From: an uncultured Clostridium sp.
GTDB taxonomy: Bacteria > Bacillota > Clostridia > Lachnospirales > Lachnospiraceae
NCBI GenBank assembly: GCA_958442925.1
Contig: CAUCIO010000001.1
Coordinates: 1-49,164, forward strand
Direction of reading: 5' to 3'
DNA: 49,164 nucleotides
Notes under the pieces: model-generated
What the model was told of the DNA's origin: nothing
Seen by the model: only the letters and a program-made list of their open reading frames with translations
The model's database searches: none
Part shown: in pieces, positions 25,039 through 33,427 of the stretch
Numbering within the stretch: the stretch's first letter is position 1
Layout of the letters: the number at the start of each line of letters is the position of its first letter
Made by a program: the position numbers and the translations under genes

Positions 25039-25461
25039 ATGATTCGAAATGTGGAGCCTGGCGATTTAAATGCCATAGCCAATATCTGGCTTGATACAAA
25101 CAGGAAAGCCCACAGTTTTATATCATCAGAATATTGGGAAGGTAATCTGGAAGCGGTGAAGGAAATGTTTCCACAGGCGGAAATCTATGTCTGGGAGGAA
25201 AAAGGAGAACTTCAGGGCTTTGTAGGGCTGACAGGTGGCTATATTGCAGGCATTTTTGTCCGGAGTCAGAGCCAGGGCATCGGAATCGGAACCCAGCTGT
25301 TAGACAGAGCCAAGAGAGAACGGGAGGAGCTGAGTCTCCACGTATACAGGAAAAATGAGAGAGCGGTGCGTTTCTACCAGAGGGAAGGATTTCAGGTGGA
25401 AAGCGAGGACATAGATAAAAATACAGGCGAGGCGGAATGTCTGATGCGGTGGCGCAGATAA
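25039..25461 (+). CDS. GNAT-family N-acetyltransferase
   Basis: A 140-residue acetyl-CoA-dependent transferase. MIRNVEPGDLNAIANIWLDT is the usual GNAT start, the acetyl-CoA loop is RSQSQGIGIGTQLL, and HVYRKNERAVRFYQREGFQV is the last core motif. Resemblance to small acetyltransferases such as RimI or YjaB types is general, and the substrate is not identified. ATG 25039 is chosen because AGGAGGG lies upstream. It ends 35 bp before the ribU promoter. Confidence 0.85.
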   Translation: MIRNVEPGDLNAIANIWLDTNRKAHSFISSEYWEGNLEAVKEMFPQAEIYVWEEKGELQGFVGLTGGYIAGIFVRSQSQGIGIGTQLLDRAKREREELSLHVYRKNERAVRFYQREGFQVESEDIDKNTGEAECLMRWRR

Positions 25462-25495
25462 GCCTTTATGGGAAAATGGGATGTTTTATAATTAT

Positions 25496-25524
25496 TTGAC
25501 ACAGCTATCATAACGTGATATTAT
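25496..25524 (+). promoter_or_regulatory. Sigma-A promoter of the FMN riboswitch-ribU unit
   Basis: TTGACA (25496-25501), 17-nt spacer, TATTAT (25519-25524). Transcription should start near 25531, just before the aptamer. Confidence 0.8.
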
Positions 25525-25540
25525 GTAATAGAAAAATCTG

Positions 25541-25660
25541 TTTCAGGGCGAGGCGAAATTCCTCACTGGCGGTGATAAGCGTATGCTTCGAGTCCGCGAG
25601 CTCTGCATGTCAGGGCAGAATGGGTGAGAACCCCATACCAACGGTATAGTCCGGATGAAA
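25541..25660 (+). promoter_or_regulatory. FMN riboswitch (RFN element)
   Basis: All hallmark segments are present in order: AGGGCGAGGCGAAATTCC, ACTGGCGGT, GTCCGCGAG, GGGTGAGAACCCC, ACCAACGGTATAGTCCGGAT. The closing P1 helix is TTTC / GAAA at the two ends. It precedes ribU, so FMN should repress uptake of riboflavin. Confidence 0.95.
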
Positions 25661-25666
25661 GAAACG

Positions 25667-25719
25667 AAAATACAGATCTGTATTTTTTAAGTCTTGAACT
25701 CTGCTTTCAAGGCTTTTTT
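25667..25719 (+). terminator. Expression platform of the FMN riboswitch: two tandem hairpins
   Basis: First, a 20-bp perfect palindrome at 25667-25686 (arms AAAATACAGA / TCTGTATTTT) ending in a T-run. Second, GTCTTGAA (25691-25698) with TTCAAGGC (25706-25713), 7-nt loop, and TTTTTT at 25714-25719, a classic intrinsic terminator. One is probably the regulated terminator and the other may act in the alternative fold. Confidence 0.7.
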
Positions 25720-25834
25720 ACTTTTATAGGATTGTTCCACGTACAGACGAGGAAAATTCTATCAGGTAAATGCTCCGCAGAATCAGATTCTTCATGTTTG
25801 ATACACAATTACGTTCAGTAGGAGGAATATGAAG

Positions 25835-26401
25835 ATGAACAAAACAGCAGCTGATTTCCCGCAGACAGGCAAGGCGCAGACTCTGCGTCTGGTGAAGATG
25901 AGCTCTATGGTAGCCATTTCCATCGTATTAGTGTACCTAATCCACTTCCCAATTTTTCCGGCAGTGGCATTTCTGGAGTACGATCCGGCAGATATTTCAA
26001 TTCTGATAGGAACCTTTGCCTTTGGACCGGCAGCCGGGATCCTTTTAACCCTTGTGACTTCAGTGATTCAGGGAGTGACTGTCAGTGCAGGCAGCGGACT
26101 TTATGGAATTATTATGCACCTGCTGGCCACTGGCACCCTGGTGATGGTTGCAGGAACGGTGTACCATATCAGAAAGACAAGAACTTCCGCAGTCATTGGA
26201 CTCGTTCTTGGCATGATGGGCATGGCAGTTGTCATGTTTGGGGCGAATCTGATTATCACCCCGCTTTTCATGGGAGTTCCCAGAGAGATGGTATGGAATT
26301 TAATGCCGTTTATTGTGGGTTTTAATCTGATCAAGGCTGGAATCAATGGAGCCGTTACGTTTCTGCTGTATAAAAGGATTTCAGGATTTTTGAAGAAATA
26401 A
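25835..26401 (+). CDS. ribU: Riboflavin ECF transporter S component
   Basis: A membrane protein of about 188 residues with five or six helices. HFPIFPAVAFLEYDPADISI and LIGTFAFGPAAGILLTLVTS are the RibU signature segments, and NLIITPLFMG is also conserved. It binds riboflavin for import via a shared ECF module not encoded here. Of two in-frame ATGs, 25835 is 9 nt from AGGAGG while 25829 is only 3 nt away, so the former is preferred. The upstream FMN riboswitch agrees with the assignment. Confidence 0.93.
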   Translation: MNKTAADFPQTGKAQTLRLVKMSSMVAISIVLVYLIHFPIFPAVAFLEYDPADISILIGTFAFGPAAGILLTLVTSVIQGVTVSAGSGLYGIIMHLLATGTLVMVAGTVYHIRKTRTSAVIGLVLGMMGMAVVMFGANLIITPLFMGVPREMVWNLMPFIVGFNLIKAGINGAVTFLLYKRISGFLKK

Positions 26402-26413
26402 AGAGGATATAAT

Positions 26414-26473
26414 AGGAAGAGGGAATGTTTTTGCGCTCCACTGGAAGTCGCTGAAAACATTCCCTCTTCCTTT
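26414..26473. terminator. Bidirectional terminator between ribU and the PRD regulator
   Basis: Perfect 18-bp arms AGGAAGAGGGAATGTTTT (26414-26431) and complement (26454-26471), followed by TTT on plus. The convergent PRD regulator ends at 26556. Confidence 0.8.
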
Positions 26474-26555
26474 ATGTATGGGAAGGCTGCTGGAAAATTT
26501 CTTCTTCTCTCTTTTTGCATTGGAGTGGAAGTTACTGAAAAAGCTGCATGGAGAA

Positions 26556-29285
26556 CTAATGATTTTCCAGCAGAATATCGGATAGATATTTAATTTCAGC
26601 ATCAGGAATATCAATGCCATAGGCAGTTTCCAGTTCCTGAAAGGCTGATTTAATGTTTGCTATAGCTGCCTGTTCTGTCTGGATAAAATACTCTAAATTT
26701 CCGCAGGAAGTAATAGGCTCTTTGCGAATCAGACGTTCTACCAGACAGCTGATATGAAAATACAGACAATAACGTATTCGGTTAGAAAGAGAACGCTCTG
26801 TTATCTGTTCATAGTAATCAAGGCAATTTGAGATATTCATTAAAAGCCGGCTGCCGTCCAGAATAGTGATATTGCCTATCAAACGATCCAAAGACAGATT
26901 TCTGACAAGGTTTTTTACAATATCAGTAATTTGCTCCGGTTCTGCCACAGAAGAAAAGATGGAATGAATCCTGGGCTCCGCGTATTCTGCTGTTAACTCA
27001 TGCAGATAGATAAAAGGAACGCCTGATATGCAGGGATTCATTACTCCAATAACTCCAATAGGCTCATATTGTTTTAACAGAAGAAGTTTTTCTTCCTCCT
27101 GGCTGATTTGATCATAAGGCATATCGATAATTCTCAAAGGGACAGTCTGAGGGATACTGTGGTTTAAAATATTTTTCAGTTTTTTTGAAACCCCTCCGGT
27201 AGGACAGACTGCTAAAAGAATTTTTTCCTTCTGCTTCGGCTGATGAATATAGCAGGGAAAGCTGTACTGTGGAGCAAGGGTTTCAAAAAAATGGCTGTTA
27301 TGGCAAAGGAGAGCTTTTCCAAAGGAGGTAACCGTATTTACAGATGTACAGCCTATAAGTATAAAAGGAATTTGCAGCTGCTGGATAAGAGAAAGGCGTA
27401 TCTCTTCCAGTTCTATCAAGTCAGAAAAGATTATGATTCCGCTTTGAATTTGAAAATAATCTATGTAAGCTCCCAGTCTGGCGGCATGCTGCTCGGCAGT
27501 TTCAGCCAGAGAAACACCAATTCCTGTGAATAATTCAAATTTTAAAATTTCATTGACAGTTTGACTGATGAAATCGGCCGTCTCCTGTTTGTAAGTTAAA
27601 ATAACAGGCTGTAAAAAGAAATTTTCGTATTCCGTGCAGAGGCTTTTCAAAAAAAGGATCATTATAACATAATCGCTGCTGTTGAAGGATATATCAAGCT
27701 CCTCCTGGATTTTTTTGAAAACTCTGCCTGCAGCCATTGCTTCCTGAGGAAACTGCTTTTTTAAAAAACTACAGATGCCGGAGACTGCTGTTTCAGAGTA
27801 TTCAGGCGAAAAATTAAGCCGGATATAAAAGAAAAGAGAGATAAAATAAAGCTCTTTTCTGGAAAATTCTATGTGAAGCGCCATAGAAGTGCCGCGGAAT
27901 ATATTGCTGACAATTCTGAAAACATAGTACAAAAGATTGGACTTGCTGTTTTCTTTTCCAAACTGCTCAAGAAAGCTGTGGTATAATTTTTGAATCAGGC
28001 GCAGGGCAGTATCTTCAAAGTCCTGGTTGCCGGAATCGGAAGGGCAGAAGGGAATTTCTGCAAGAGAGCAGAAAAACTGGCTGAGAGAAGCAGAATAACT
28101 TTGCTTTTCTGCAGCAGTTTTTAAAGGAGAGTATTCCGGAGAAATTAAAATTTCCTGAAAATCAGTTTCGCTGTCATGCTCAAAGGAAGCAGAAGCGATA
28201 ACTGGTTCTGGAAGGTCGCTGATTTTGACACAGATGCACTCATTATTTCGGCTATGGGAATAAGCCTTGGCGCAGGTATATTTGACGACACTGAGAAGCC
28301 CTCCCGCATTTCCTTTAAAGGCAGCACTTAAAAGCAGGCTGACAACCTGCCGGGAGATAAGGACGCGTTTTTTTAACACCTTGCTTTCTCGATAAAAAAA
28401 GAGGGAAAGCAGCTGGAGTTTTTCTTCTTTTCCACGGTCTTCCAGAGAAGGGAGTGTTACAATCACAGGAATTCTTCTAATAAAAGTGTCTAAAAAGGAA
28501 GAATGTATGTCTTCAGTAGTAGCCATAATAATTCTGACATTGGCTTTTTGCCAGACTGCATTTTCACCAACTTTTCGGAAGATTCCTTTATCGAGGAAAA
28601 TAAATAATTTTTCTTGATTTTCAAAATTTAATCTGTGAACCTCATCTAAAAACAGAATACCTCCATCGGACGCGGCCAGAATGCCTTTTGTATCGCAGAC
28701 AGCTCCGGTAAAAGCTCCCTTACTGTGCCCAAAAAGATTGCTGGAAAGAAGCTCCGGGTTATTGGCATATTGAGCGCAGTTGAAAATGTTAAAAGGCGCA
28801 TCTGGGGCAAGTATGTGATTGTGAATGGCAAACTGATGCATAAGCCCGGCCAGATAGCTTTTTCCAGAACCTGAGGGTCCGTGGAGCAGAATGGGAAGAC
28901 TGTTGTCAGGATACAGAATAGAACTGGCCATCTGTTCAATCGGGCGTTTCAGGCTTCCGTTATACCCTACGATATTTTGGAAGATATCTTCATGGATTTG
29001 GATACTCTGGTTTTCTTCACTTAAAAGCTCCTGAATACTGGAGTAGGACTGTTTGCTCAAATAGAAAAAACGTTTGATAAATTCTTCACGATGCAAAAAA
29101 AGAACCGGGCGCGTATTGATTTTTACCAGGTCCTTTGAAGCAGCTTCATTTAAATATTGGCTGACGGTATTCCTCTTTATCTTGAATTTATCTGCAATGT
29201 GCTGTGAATTTAGATTTTTAAATAAATAGTCCAGATCCTTTTCTTTTGTTACGTTTTTGACATAATCAAGAATAATTTCTTTCAA
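26556..29285 (-). CDS. LevR-type sigma-54 activator with PRD and PTS-like domains
   Basis: A 909-residue activator, cytoplasmic, expected to drive the PTS operon upstream of it. Domains in order: N-terminal HTH (about 30-60), AAA+ domain with Walker A GPSGSGKS (about 136-143), GAFTGA (190-195) and Walker B GGILFLDE (208-215), a first PRD-like region (about 430-545), an EIIA-Man-like domain (about 560-685), an EIIB-Gat-like segment (ILLAVCPTGGVSKKL) and a C-terminal PRD with His844 (YCLYFHISCLVERL). The EIIA-like part reads PVILTYKQETADF where the family normally has a phosphorylatable His in an HG motif, so that site seems lost. I place the start at TTG 29285, 8 nt after AGGAG; a GTG at 29294 directly abuts the ribosome site. 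Confidence 0.88.
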   Translation of the reverse strand: MKEIILDYVKNVTKEKDLDYLFKNLNSQHIADKFKIKRNTVSQYLNEAASKDLVKINTRPVLFLHREEFIKRFFYLSKQSYSSIQELLSEENQSIQIHEDIFQNIVGYNGSLKRPIEQMASSILYPDNSLPILLHGPSGSGKSYLAGLMHQFAIHNHILAPDAPFNIFNCAQYANNPELLSSNLFGHSKGAFTGAVCDTKGILAASDGGILFLDEVHRLNFENQEKLFIFLDKGIFRKVGENAVWQKANVRIIMATTEDIHSSFLDTFIRRIPVIVTLPSLEDRGKEEKLQLLSLFFYRESKVLKKRVLISRQVVSLLLSAAFKGNAGGLLSVVKYTCAKAYSHSRNNECICVKISDLPEPVIASASFEHDSETDFQEILISPEYSPLKTAAEKQSYSASLSQFFCSLAEIPFCPSDSGNQDFEDTALRLIQKLYHSFLEQFGKENSKSNLLYYVFRIVSNIFRGTSMALHIEFSRKELYFISLFFYIRLNFSPEYSETAVSGICSFLKKQFPQEAMAAGRVFKKIQEELDISFNSSDYVIMILFLKSLCTEYENFFLQPVILTYKQETADFISQTVNEILKFELFTGIGVSLAETAEQHAARLGAYIDYFQIQSGIIIFSDLIELEEIRLSLIQQLQIPFILIGCTSVNTVTSFGKALLCHNSHFFETLAPQYSFPCYIHQPKQKEKILLAVCPTGGVSKKLKNILNHSIPQTVPLRIIDMPYDQISQEEEKLLLLKQYEPIGVIGVMNPCISGVPFIYLHELTAEYAEPRIHSIFSSVAEPEQITDIVKNLVRNLSLDRLIGNITILDGSRLLMNISNCLDYYEQITERSLSNRIRYCLYFHISCLVERLIRKEPITSCGNLEYFIQTEQAAIANIKSAFQELETAYGIDIPDAEIKYLSDILLENH

Positions 29286-29309
29286 TATAACCACTCCTCG
29301 AATACATGT

Positions 29310-29361
29310 AACAGGAAGAAACTGCCTGGCTGTGTTACGGCCAGTTCAGTCTCTTCCTGTT
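29310..29361 (-). terminator. Stem-loop between aldo/keto reductase and PRD regulator genes
   Basis: AACAGGAAGAAACTG (29310-29324) pairs with CAGTCTCTTCCTGTT (29347-29361) with one mismatch, and an inner CTGGC / GCCAG extends it. It follows the reductase stop by about 28 nt. The T-run is short, so partial termination or attenuation before the regulator is likely. Confidence 0.5.
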
Positions 29362-29388
29362 TGTGTTGCGTTACATTTTGTGCTTCAC

Positions 29389-30390
29389 TTACCAGGCGTA
29401 GGCTTCCGGAGCCTCTCCGCCCGGTCCGGGAAAGATGCGATCCAGTTCTTTCAGCACATCGTCTGACAATTTAATTTCAGCGGCATGGAGAGCAGATTCA
29501 AGCTGTCTGTCAGTTCTGGGACCGATAATAGGAGCTGTCACACCTGGATTGTGCAGAAGCCAGGCCAGGGCAACGTCAGCCTGTGATTCTCCAATATCAG
29601 TACAAAGAGATTCATACTGAAGCAACTGCTGTTTCTGCGCTTCTGAAAGATGCGCGGCAAATTCTTCGGCTCCCCGGCTGCCTGCATGGCAGTTCATCAT
29701 TGTGCCGCTGAGATAGCCGCCATGAAGCGGGCTCCATGGAAGAAATGCGATCCCCAGTTCTTTTGCAGCGGGAAGTACCTCCAGCTCAGGAAGGCGGTTT
29801 ACCAGATTATACTTGTCCTGCTCGCTGACCAGACCGAGAAAATTCCTTTTTTCTGCTTCGTACTGCGCTGTAACCAGGTGACGGGCGGCAAAGTTGCAGG
29901 AACCGGTATAAAGAATTTTTCCCTGGTTTGTCAGCCGCTCAAAGGCAGGCCATATTTCTGCCCAGGGGGCATGGCGCTCAATATGGTGCATCTGGTAGAT
30001 GTCAATGTGATCCGTCTGAAGCCGCTTTAAAGAACCGTCGATGTGGCGGCTTATTTTGTAAGCTGAATTGCCGTCTCCATTCGGACCTTCGGCGGGATCT
30101 TTCATGTTGCAGTAGACTTTGGTAGCCAGTATGACCCGTTCTCTGCGCTGTCCGCCCTGAGCAAACCATCGTCCAAGGATTTCCTCCGTCCATCCGGTAT
30201 GGTTATTTTCGTGTGTTCCATGTAGACTTCCATAGATATTGGCTGTATCGATATAGTTGATTCCTGCATCGAGAGCCATATCCAGAATTCGAAATGCGTC
30301 TTTTTCTTCTGTTCTGGGACCAAAGTTCATAGTTCCCAGGCAGAGCCGGCTTATTTTCAGACCGGTTCGTCCAAGATATGTATATTTCAT
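29389..30390 (-). CDS. Aldo/keto reductase
   Basis: A 333-residue NADPH-dependent oxidoreductase of the AKR superfamily. The catalytic tetrad is visible: Asp48 and Tyr53 (YIDTANIYGS), Lys in ILATKVYC, and His in YQMHHIE. The cofactor end reads APIIGPRTDRQLESAL. It is the last catabolic gene of the PTS operon, 39 bp after the aldolase gene, and may reduce the aldehyde released by the aldolase or interconvert the incoming sugar. The exact substrate is unknown. ATG follows GGAGGA. Confidence 0.88.
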   Translation of the reverse strand: MKYTYLGRTGLKISRLCLGTMNFGPRTEEKDAFRILDMALDAGINYIDTANIYGSLHGTHENNHTGWTEEILGRWFAQGGQRRERVILATKVYCNMKDPAEGPNGDGNSAYKISRHIDGSLKRLQTDHIDIYQMHHIERHAPWAEIWPAFERLTNQGKILYTGSCNFAARHLVTAQYEAEKRNFLGLVSEQDKYNLVNRLPELEVLPAAKELGIAFLPWSPLHGGYLSGTMMNCHAGSRGAEEFAAHLSEAQKQQLLQYESLCTDIGESQADVALAWLLHNPGVTAPIIGPRTDRQLESALHAAEIKLSDDVLKELDRIFPGPGGEAPEAYAW

Positions 30391-30429
30391 ATAGGCAGTC
30401 CTCCGTAAAAATAGCTTTTATTGACTGGA

Positions 30430-31272
30430 TTACCACTGGCCTGCAGAGCCGAAAAGAATCATATATTCCTCTAATTTATCTCCGTATCCCTGCATTCCGG
30501 CAGTCAGCATTTTCCCATAAACACCGCGCTGATGAGGGTCGTGATCTGAAAGAAAATCAATGATATTTCCTTTGGCAGCATCGCTTAGATCAGTTCCGAT
30601 ATTTACTTTACTAATACCGTGCCGTACTGCTTTTTTCAGGTTTTCTTCTCCTGTGGAGGAACCGCCGTGAAGCACAAGGGGAACGGAGGTAACAGATCGA
30701 ATGGCATCCAGCCGCTCAAAGTCAATTTTGGGAGTGCCTTTATAGTGTCCATGGGCAGTTCCGATGGCGATTGCCAGGCAGTCGGCGCCGGTAGCATGAA
30801 TAAATTTTTCTACATCTTCAGGTTTGGTAAAGGAATCTATATTTTCCCCATCATTTTTCTGTCCAAACCCTACGCATCCCAGTTCAGCTTCTACAGATAC
30901 GCCGACAATATGAGCGGCATGCACTACTTCTTTTGTTTCTCTTACATTTTCTTCAAAGGGAGCAGACGATTTATCCAGCATGACAGATGTAAATCCAGCG
31001 CGTATGGCTCTCATTGCCTGATCGAAATCATCGCCGTGATCCAGATTCAGGGCAACGGGGACTTCAGGGTTTCTTCGGCTGTAAAATTTAGCGGCTTCAG
31101 CCAGAAATTCAAAATCAAGAGGGCCTCCTGCATTCAGGATTACAGGTGAATGGACTTTTACAGCTCTGCTGAAAGCAGTTTCGATAGTAAGAGCGTTAAA
31201 TACGCTGGGGGCAGGGACACAGTATCCCTTTTTCGTAGCTTCATCAAGCATGGTTTTCATATCTATCAGCAT
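30430..31272 (-). CDS. Class II (zinc) ketose-bisphosphate aldolase, GatY/KbaY/Fba-like
   Basis: A 280-residue metal-dependent aldolase that splits a ketose phosphate into DHAP and an aldehyde. Motifs: LNLDHGDD (catalytic Asp78, zinc His79), MLDKSSAPFEENVRETKEVV, VEAELGCVG, IGTAHGHYKG (His174) and VLHGGSST (His202). Length and spacing match the GatY/KbaY/FbaA class. In this operon its substrate is the product of the dehydrogenase, perhaps tagatose 1,6-bisphosphate or a 1-phosphate; no sugar-phosphate kinase is encoded nearby. Confidence 0.9.
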   Translation of the reverse strand: MLIDMKTMLDEATKKGYCVPAPSVFNALTIETAFSRAVKVHSPVILNAGGPLDFEFLAEAAKFYSRRNPEVPVALNLDHGDDFDQAMRAIRAGFTSVMLDKSSAPFEENVRETKEVVHAAHIVGVSVEAELGCVGFGQKNDGENIDSFTKPEDVEKFIHATGADCLAIAIGTAHGHYKGTPKIDFERLDAIRSVTSVPLVLHGGSSTGEENLKKAVRHGISKVNIGTDLSDAAKGNIIDFLSDHDPHQRGVYGKMLTAGMQGYGDKLEEYMILFGSAGQW

Positions 31273-31338
31273 TTTTATCCTCCTATTTTTAATAATATTA
31301 TGGCAAGTTAAATATAGTGAGCAGGACGTTCAGTCTGG

Positions 31339-32175
31339 TTATAAAATGCCAAGCGAACCTAAAACGACTCCAATAACCAGAAGACCGATTAATACATGCA
31401 TGTATTTATTTCCCTTACGTTCCAGATACAAGTAAGATAGAACGACCGCTGTCAAAGGGAGAATACCAGGAGCGATCATATCGAAATACTCCTGAATTTT
31501 ATAAACATCGTTTCCTATTGTCAGGGTTAGAGGAGTAGAGGCTCGTACAAAGTTTGCACAAATCGCTCCCATCATGAACATTCCCATAATGGAACAGCCT
31601 TCAATAATTTTCTTTATGCGGCTTCCCTTTAAAAGGGTGGCAATGGAATTTCGCCCTTGGTAGTATCCAAGCTGGAACAGCATGTAACCGATTGTGGTAC
31701 AGATGAGGGCAAAAATAATAGGTTCTGCCATAGCTGCCAGGAAATTTCCCTCTTTGGCAGCAGGGAGAAACATGGAAACAAGGATAGGAGAGATGGTAAG
31801 CCAGTCAATGGTATCTCCAATTCCAGCCACAGGCCCCATTAATCCTGTTTTTAGTCCGGTGATCATTTCCTCAGGCACAGCGTCGTCATTTTGCGCTTTG
31901 GCTTCTTCGAGAGCAACTGTACTTCCCATGATGATGCTGGCCCAGTTTACATTGCAATTAAAAAGTACCATATGGCGCTTTAAGGCCTGTGCGAGCCGCT
32001 CTTTGTCTGTGTAAAGCTTTTCCAACGTGCGGCTGATAGCTACACAGAATCCGCCGCCCTGAAGCCGGTCAGTACTTTGGGCCACATGGCCGAACATATT
32101 GTAGCGGAACCAGGCAAAAAACAAGTCGCGTTTTGACAAAATCCTATCAGTCTTATTATCAGGCTGTTTGCTCAT
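31339..32175 (-). CDS. PTS mannose/fructose/sorbose family IID component
   Basis: A 278-residue membrane component. LSKRDLFFAWFRYNMFGHVA and the segment LMGPVAGIGDTIDWLTISPI are IID signatures, and the C-terminus is hydrophobic. With IIC it forms the translocation channel. Its start overlaps the IIC stop by 17 nt and has AAGGAGG inside the end of IIC. Confidence 0.93.
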   Translation of the reverse strand: MSKQPDNKTDRILSKRDLFFAWFRYNMFGHVAQSTDRLQGGGFCVAISRTLEKLYTDKERLAQALKRHMVLFNCNVNWASIIMGSTVALEEAKAQNDDAVPEEMITGLKTGLMGPVAGIGDTIDWLTISPILVSMFLPAAKEGNFLAAMAEPIIFALICTTIGYMLFQLGYYQGRNSIATLLKGSRIKKIIEGCSIMGMFMMGAICANFVRASTPLTLTIGNDVYKIQEYFDMIAPGILPLTAVVLSYLYLERKGNKYMHVLIGLLVIGVVLGSLGIL

Positions 32176-32914
32176 TTGTCTTTCCTCCTTTCAGCTGAAT
32201 ATAGATGATGGACGCGATAACAGCAAAGATAGCGCATCCAATAGATGGAAGCTGAAAATATTTTACCAGGAAGAATCCCAGGAAAAAGAATGGCAGATAA
32301 TTTTTTCTTCCAATGACACGGACAGTCATGGCAAAGCCAAGGGCAGGCATCAGACCTCCGGCTACTGTAAGACCAGTTACCAGACGTTCCGGGATTGCGT
32401 TTACAACAGAGGTAACTGCAGACGGACCGAAATAATTGATCAGAGTAACGGGAATAATACCAAAAATACTCCAGAATCCGGCGGCATATCCCAAATGAAT
32501 TCGTCGGAGCTTGGCAGCGTTTCCTTCTTCAGCAGCTTTGTCGCATCGGCTGGCGGCAAAGGATGAAAAAACCTTGGAGAGGTTAATCGTGAGAGTACCT
32601 AAAAGCCCAAAGGGAATCGCCATGCTGACGGCAAGCTCCGGGCTCATACCGGAAGCTACAGCTAAGGGAATAATGATACAACTGCCAAGGCTTTTATCTA
32701 CAGTGGCTACGCCGCCTAAACCAGTGATAAGACCTAAATAAACAGTCTGGACATATGCGCCGACAATGACGGCTGAGGTTACATCTCCCATAATAAATCC
32801 GATGATAACGGAGAGAAACATGGGTGTGCAGCTGGCTTCCAGCCAAGAGGTATAGAACGGATTCCATCTGCAGAAAAAATACAGAATACCAATTAATAAA
32901 GATTGCAGAAACAT
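32159..32914 (-). CDS. PTS mannose/fructose/sorbose family IIC component
   Basis: A 251-residue membrane component with several helices. GFIMGDVTSAVIVGAYVQTV followed by YLGLITGLGGVATVD is the family pattern, as is LTVAGGLMPALGFAMTVRVI. It binds and carries the sugar, and is paired with IID downstream. Ribosome site AAAGGAGGG. The N-terminal helix is unusually rich in aromatic residues (FLQSLLIGILYFFCRWNPFY). Confidence 0.92.
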   Translation of the reverse strand: MFLQSLLIGILYFFCRWNPFYTSWLEASCTPMFLSVIIGFIMGDVTSAVIVGAYVQTVYLGLITGLGGVATVDKSLGSCIIIPLAVASGMSPELAVSMAIPFGLLGTLTINLSKVFSSFAASRCDKAAEEGNAAKLRRIHLGYAAGFWSIFGIIPVTLINYFGPSAVTSVVNAIPERLVTGLTVAGGLMPALGFAMTVRVIGRKNYLPFFFLGFFLVKYFQLPSIGCAIFAVIASIIYIQLKGGKTNEQTA

Positions 32915-32932
32915 CTGCCGCCCTCCTTTCGT

Positions 32933-33409
32933 TTATGCCCAGGTCTCTACATCAATCTTTTTTTCAGTAGGAACGGATTGCGCATATACCATTACTCCTC
33001 CTCTGCGCATTTCCAGAAGTTCCGGCATGTGTTCTTCGCTGAGACGGCTGGAGCGGTGAAGGATTTTTGTCTTTTTCTGAGGCGTTAAGTTGCCAATCTG
33101 CAGGCTCTCCATGGGAAATCCCTGCTTCCAAAGGCGGTATGCGGTCGTTACGTCTTTAATTAGAACAAGCAGTTTTGCATCTGGCATCTGTTCGTTTTTA
33201 TACTGGCTGACAGCGTCATCCACCGAGTGAATCGTTACTCCGAGGGAGTCGGGAACAGCCATTAAATACACGTCTTTCATGAATGGATCGGAAGCTACCT
33301 GATCATCTACCACATAGATGTGATTGATTCCTCCTGTTTTAGACCACATAGTCATTACCTGTCCGTGAATGAGACGGCTGTCTACTCTTGATAAAATAAT
33401 TTCATTCAT
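32933..33409 (-). CDS. PTS mannose/fructose/sorbose family IIB component
   Basis: A 158-residue cytoplasmic phosphocarrier. The active site His15 is in LSRVDSRLIHGQVMTMW, the standard N-terminus of this family. It accepts phosphate from IIA and passes it to the sugar on IIC/IID. It lies between the dehydrogenase and IIC genes, with AAAGGAG upstream. Confidence 0.94.
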   Translation of the reverse strand: MNEIILSRVDSRLIHGQVMTMWSKTGGINHIYVVDDQVASDPFMKDVYLMAVPDSLGVTIHSVDDAVSQYKNEQMPDAKLLVLIKDVTTAYRLWKQGFPMESLQIGNLTPQKKTKILHRSSRLSEEHMPELLEMRRGGVMVYAQSVPTEKKIDVETWA

Positions 33410-33427
33410 AATGGTCTCCTTTCTCTA

